Shown piece by piece: positions 13,546 through 64,000 of a DNA stretch of 64,000 nt. The notes beneath the pieces are model-generated. The model was not told the origin of the DNA. It made no database searches and saw only the letters and a list, made by a program, of their open reading frames with translations. Positions within the stretch are counted from its first letter, which is position 1. Each line of letters starts with the position of its first letter. Location of the stretch: NCBI GenBank assembly GCA_025642075.2, contig JAODUO010000033.1, positions 115,001 through 179,000 of the forward strand. The letters are read 5' to 3'. This stretch comes from Ridgeia piscesae. Its lineage: Eukaryota; Annelida; Polychaeta; Sabellida; Siboglinidae. Both the position numbers and the translations under genes were made by a program.

Positions 13546-13727
13546 TCACACATGTTTTGGTGGACACATGGATGTTAACTGTTAAGCCAGATTACAAACT
13601 ATTAAATGTGTCTGATGACCTGAAATGGACTACAAACACACATGTGACACCATTTTCACTAACTTTCAAGGCATAACTAACAATATCTACGCTTTTGGAA
13701 GACCTTTTTTTGCTCCTTCATTTTTTT

Positions 13728-13812
13728 ACCCGTCCACCCATATTTCTACCCGTCCATATTCGTTTTTACCCGTCCAAATGACGGGTGGACGGGTCTCTAC
13801 ATAAAGCTATGC
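13728..13812 (+). repeat. Interspersed element fragment (ACCCGTCC family)
   Basis: Three ACCCGTCC motifs plus the inverted ACGGGTGGACGGGT, then GGGTCTCTACATAAAGCTATG-like sequence. It resembles the reverse complement of 8335-8395. A similar CTCTATGTAAAGCTATG end occurs at about 22414-22430, so this may be the terminus of a repeat family. Unknown class. Confidence 0.45.
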
Positions 13813-16500
13813 GGTCACAGGTCACTGTTACTAGCCATGCTTCACTAACTCTGCACATAAGGCAAAATCTACTATAAAAGAGAACCTCTTATTAAATTTA
13901 AAGACCTTTTTAAAAGGTACATTCACTTCACCAGCTTATCACAGAGGACACTATTTCCATGACAAGCTAGTGAAAGTGAACATTTCCTTGTCTTGCCAGT
14001 TGTCAGTACACAAAATCACTCTTATATTAAGGAGTGAAATTTATTTAAAAGAGCAAAAACGGGCTTATGAGCTCATAAGCATGTTAGTGAAACAGTCCCT
14101 ATAGAACTAGTCATAGTGTCTGTAATGACTCTGCTTAGCCAGGAGTCACACAGCACCAGAGACACAGGTGGAATGGTGCAGGCAGTCTGGTGTAGAGTAA
14201 CCAGTCTCTGACCAGTCAGACAGCAGGTAAGGTCACAGGGGTTATTTATACCATGGCCTGGCTGAATCAGATTGATTAGACTCAAGGCACAGGTGCAGTA
14301 TACTAAGCAGTCTGACCCCTCCTCTATAGTACACATGTGTCCTCACTTCTACTCTCTATACTGTGTGTGTACATTTTAGTAGGTACATGTGTATCTCTTT
14401 GTATTATGAAATAGTACATTTGGCTTATATTTGCTACTGTCGATGTACGATATCTGTAACTTTCATCATCAAATATGATCTGATTAAATTAGATTAATTA
14501 TTTATTTTTATTGTTTGTTGATCGTTTTTCTCTGAAATAGTTGATCATATGCAAGGGACTGACTGTCCTTTTCATCACTATTTCATGCCAGCCCTGCTTC
14601 CTGCAAGCAGTAGACCTGGTCCATCCTGCCCAGTGCCTGTGGTAATGGCCCATTACTGTGACAGTAATCGCTTCCTCATGGTGCCTGTAGTTGGACATGC
14701 CTCTGTCTAGTGTGAGCTTCCCTCACTACTCCTGGTGTGTGAGGTTGCATTGAGGTGTGTCAGTGCCAGTGCCACTGTACTCTCTTATGATGCATCTTAC
14801 ACGAGGGGGGGGGGAATTAGTGGCATTTTGTAGTTAGTTAGTCATACCACCAAAAAACCGCCCAACCTGTCATTTGGCATAGCAATGTTTATTGCTGCTG
14901 CATTCCTCTGGAACGTTTCAGTGGCAGTATATTCCTGAATGATGTTTGTTTTGATGTAATTTGAGCAGTTTATGTAGAATGTCTCCATTGATCTGGTACA
15001 GTCTTTACAATCTTGGGAAATATCAGAATTATGTGTGACATTATAAATGCTCACTCTACGCGTATAACCTCTGGTGTGAACCCTACAACTAACACATAAA
15101 GAATGGGGAATTTAAAAAAGGCTATACAGTCTTCTGAGGTAGTGTTATGCCTGAGGTACAAGCTGTCCTGGATAAAATGTCAACATGACCCCACCCCATA
15201 CACACATTCACACAAACACTAGCCTAATTAATACCCTATACACACACATTCACACAAAAACTAGTCTGATTAAAATGTAATAGTTAGTCATGGATGATGG
15301 TTCATTCTTCAGTCGTTGCTTGATAAACTCTAACACAGATCTACAGGTACTGCTGTTTTGTGTTGAACTGACGTATGACAATTACAACAAGTCTACCAGT
15401 TACCCTGCAATACAACAGTTAGTGTTTGCTGCAGACAGATACAGACTCACTCACTGTACAGGGCACAGCAGCTTTGATATGTGTATCACGTCAGCAAGAC
15501 CTAACTAGTGAAGTTATCGTGTTGGTACTTGCTAGCTATCTCGGCAGTAAACACTGATGCTGGGAAGTTGACCTGACCAACCCCTGGTCAACTTGAAACA
15601 CCAGCTGGCTATGTAATTGTTCTACCCAGTGAGCTAGAGTGCTTTAACTCGTGACATTTTTCTACCTAAATATTAAACGCTGCAACCTTTGTAATTGTAG
15701 CATCAGACAGAACTGACCTTTCCCTGCCAGTTCCATTTCAGTTCCTTGCTAAATCAACTGTTGTCTTCCTCATGTAAATAACCTATTCTGATTTTACTTT
15801 TGACATTTGCCATAACGTGACTGTGATGTTTTGTCAAGTACATCATTGGCTAGGTATATATATATTCTGAGCAATGTGACATTTGTATGTTGGTGACACT
15901 CCAGTCTCCATGTCATTACATGTACAGTGTTTGTGGACTTTGAACCATATACTGATATTTCGTTATGAATGTCCAATGGAAATGAAGTCGATTTTCAGTA
16001 AAATCTGGTAGAGTAAACCTGTCTAATGTGACACCTGTCCAGAACAGAACCTGTCAATGGATTAATGGAAATTTTTTTTAAAGTTTTGACTCAGAAAGAC
16101 TACCAGTGGTTTCAACGGTTTGCATTGCCCATTAAATGTCCAGTAATCTGGCCGTAATGGACATATTGTGCAGTTACGTTATGTTGTATGTTATGGATAT
16201 GTTTTACAGCATAAACAACTAATAATTTGTTTTGTTTATTTGATTATTTTGTGTTTTCTTGAATGTACATTGTATAATCACTCACCTGTTGTCAACTAAC
16301 TATTTTTTATTTGCACTTGCAGTCCATTCTATATTTTCAACCTGAATCTATGTTTTTGAGGTCCAGTTCAAAACACTGTTACAATGACATTTGCGACATG
16401 TCATACAAATTATGTTCTGTATTCTGCAATATGACATAGTTACATAATACTGCTTGTTACTGATTTAGTGTTTATTTATCATCTGTTGTTTATCTTTCAG

Positions 16501-62098
<45,598 letters not shown>

Positions 62099-62382
62099 GT
62101 AGGTGGCGCCACTCATACTGTCAATGATACACTTGTCTTGTTTATCTGTGGCCTAACAAAAGTTCTCTCAAACCAAACATAAAAGGACACTTGAGTACAT
62201 GGAGCATTCAGAGTTTCAGTGATATATTTTGTTCAGTTTTATCAACTCGGTGAAGTAGAATTCGTCGAATGTTAGCAGCGCTGTGTACAAGAAATTGTGG
62301 TGCAGAGGGGCCTGTGTGTTATCAAATGTTGTGACTTCAAAAACATGATGACATGGTCTGCTGCCATGGTGTAGTACATGTT

Positions 62383-62818
62383 TGCTGTGTGTGTGGATCA
62401 GTGTGTCCTGTGTGTGGATCAGTGTGTCCTGTGTGTGGATCAGTATGTCCTGTGTGTGGATCAGTGTGTCCTGTGTGTGTGGATCAGTGTGTCCTGTGTG
62501 TGTGGACCAGTGTGTCCTGTGTGTGGATCAGTGTGTCCTGTGTGTGGATCAGTGTGTCCTGTGTGTGGATCAGTGTGTCCTGTGTGTGGATCAGTGTGTC
62601 CTGTGTGTGTGGATCAGTGTGTCCTGTGTGTGTGGATCAGTGTGTCCTGTGTGTGTGGATCAGTGTGTCCTGTGTGTGGATCAGTGTGTCCTGTGTGTGG
62701 ATCAGTGTGTCCTGTGTGTGGATCAGTGTGTCCTGTGTGTGGATCAGTGTGTCCTGTGTGTGGATCAGTGTGTCCTGTGTGTGGATCAGTGTGTCCTGTG
62801 TGTGGATCAGTGTGTCCC
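62383..62818 (+). repeat. 21/23-bp minisatellite, about 20 copies
   Basis: Unit TGTGTCCTGTGTGTGGATCA + G (21 bp), with 23-bp variants having one extra TG. Cysteine-rich open frames in all + frames are artefacts of the repeat. Confidence 0.96.
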
Positions 62819-63819
62819 TCCTCTGGGTCACCTGTTCAGTGCGCTGTTCTCACTCATGACAGCCACGAATATGTGATGAAGGCTATATTTTGTTTCTCTA
62901 GTGGCGCTGTTACGGCAATCACCATTCCAACAACATCCACGTAACTACGCATGGATCACTGTGCAACCTGTTACACACAGTAGACTAGTGTATCGCTGTA
63001 TTTTGTTGGACCAATTAGTGTTGTGTAGTTCACAGACTGTGTAACCAACACAACACACCCATATGATTTGTGGTGTGTTAATGTTACAAGCAGTGATAAG
63101 CTGCCAGTGGATATCTAAAATATCTACACATTGTATAGTTTCTTGTAGCATTATGAAACATTGCAAGGAAATAGAATTGTCTCCTAAAAGTCTATTTGGG
63201 GTCACCTATAGTTGTATTACTACAATTTTTTTATTTACAACTATGTCAATTCACGTTTATATCTTGCACGAGTGTTCACATCATAGCCTAACAGTATTAC
63301 CAAATGCTTGCTAAACGAGTAGATTACTAAAGACAGACTCATTTTATGCTCATAGTGAAGTGTTGTCAGGTAGGTTAATGAAATTTTTGCCTTTTAGAAG
63401 ATAGAAATTGTTTGATAAAGAGAGTTTAGCAGTCTGCACCTTAGCACGTTTATGGTAGTAGCCACACTGTAGAGAAATATACTGGGCAGCAACAAAATAG
63501 TAAACACATTCAAGATAAACTATGTTAATTCCACAGACATTTATCCAAATAACAGATCGCCGAAGATAAAATCTGAAATTACTTTAGTTTGTTCCACAAA
63601 TACACGTCTTAATCTCTCCACATTGTTATGGTAAATTGATTGGAACTTTTCGTCATCGCCATGGAAACGGAATGAGACAAAGATAAATTTGGCGTCTTTT
63701 CAACTTTGCAAGTCCCTCAATGATATAGACTAAAGAATAAACCAAGAAAGACCAAGTTTACCTAGCGTGTGTTCATAGATAACCCCAGCAAGACTGGCAG
63801 TGTTAGATACACAAGGCCA

Positions 63820-63930
63820 CATATATGTATATATATATATGTGTGTGTATAAATAAATAAAAACAATAATAATAATATAAATACATATATAATCTAACAT
63901 ATATATATATATATATACATACACATACAT

Positions 63931-63985
<55 letters not shown>

Positions 63986-63988
63986 GAC
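63820..63988. repeat. AT-rich microsatellite
   Basis: Compound (TA)n, (ATAC)n and (CA)n tracts, including a (TA) run from about 63936 to 63976. Confidence 0.97.
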
Positions 63989-64000
63989 AGTTGGGACAGT

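Larger units (their letters stand above)
1..16500 (+). other. Non-coding region upstream of first recognised scrib exon
   Basis: About 16.5 kb without any exon I could recognise. It ends in a pyrimidine-rich acceptor (tatctttcag) feeding scrib exon 1, so at least its 3' part is intron. Because exon 1 enters mid-codon inside the LRR domain, the true first exons must lie before this window or be hidden here in short pieces I missed. The region holds the repeats, palindromes and motif clusters listed separately. Apart from those, 4.2-8.0 kb, 9.6-12.1 kb and 13.8-16.5 kb look like ordinary AT-rich intronic sequence. The small open frames (60-120 codons) show no domain similarity I recognise. Confidence 0.75.
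62099..64000 (+). other. scrib intron, 5' part (runs out of window)
   Basis: It holds the 21-bp minisatellite at 62383-62818, about 1 kb of unique AT-rich sequence with no PDZ4-like exon, and an AT microsatellite at the window end. Confidence 0.8.

Noticed and set aside
12008..13676. Overlapping open frames of about 470-525 codons in all three + frames
   Set aside because: They are produced by a stop-free 28-bp tandem repeat; the same short peptide is reiterated in each frame and no splice or start context supports a gene.
62353..62944. Cysteine-rich open frames resembling a secreted repeat protein
   Set aside because: They derive from the TGTGTCC/TGTGTGGATCAG 21-bp minisatellite; all + frames are equally open.
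62099..63990. Search for the PDZ4 exons of scrib
   Set aside because: No GLGI/GLSI-type loop or VNG-type segment found in any + frame; PDZ4 is presumed to lie downstream of the window.

Overview
This window is part of a metazoan (eukaryotic) genome. It carries most of one large, intron-rich gene on the + strand: an orthologue of Scribble (SCRIB), the LAP-family cell-polarity scaffold. I traced 25 coding exons with GT..AG borders and continuous reading phase from 16501 to 62098. They total 3248 nt, or 1082 complete codons. In order they encode the later leucine-rich repeats, the LAP-specific segment, an acidic/charged linker, PDZ1, PDZ2, a proline-rich linker and PDZ3. The start codon with the first LRRs, and PDZ4 with the C-terminus, were not found and presumably lie outside the window. 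No second protein-coding gene, rRNA or intact tRNA gene was recognised.

Organism: the vertebrate-like exon arrangement and protein, fairly GC-rich exons in AT-richer introns, tRNA-derived SINEs, a pogo/Tigger-like element, and very abundant intronic minisatellites suggest a marine invertebrate. A cephalochordate (amphioxus) is a good guess because minisatellites at exon-intron junctions are, from memory, known there. A mollusc or other lophotrochozoan cannot be excluded from sequence alone.

Layout: 1-16500 is non-coding (upstream intron or flank). It holds a promoter-like motif cluster near 1.8-2.2 kb, palindromes near 3.9-4.0 kb, CA microsatellites and a 1.4-kb 28-bp minisatellite at 12.1-13.5 kb. 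From 16501 to 37368 the LRR and LAPSD exons are scattered through introns of 0.4-10 kb. From 38034 to 42273 are linker exons. From 42441 to 44785 is PDZ1, from 46201 to about 58330 PDZ2, then a proline-rich linker, and from 59299 to 62098 PDZ3. The PDZ2 domain is split by a 9.4-kb array of about 150 copies of a 62/63-bp unit.

The most notable feature is how tandem repeats occupy the introns, often starting or ending within a few bases of a splice site. Several are visibly made from the exon-intron junction itself: decayed copies of exon end plus donor after 31293, 42608 and 60615, and a duplicated acceptor before 46201. Others have higher-order structure: a 7-unit block of a 38-bp repeat duplicated exactly, and an 8-unit variant block duplicated inside a 25-copy, 30-bp array in which every unit carries the E-box TCACGTGA. 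Parts of the 9.4-kb array look like poor consensus sequence, so its length and internal breaks should be treated with caution.
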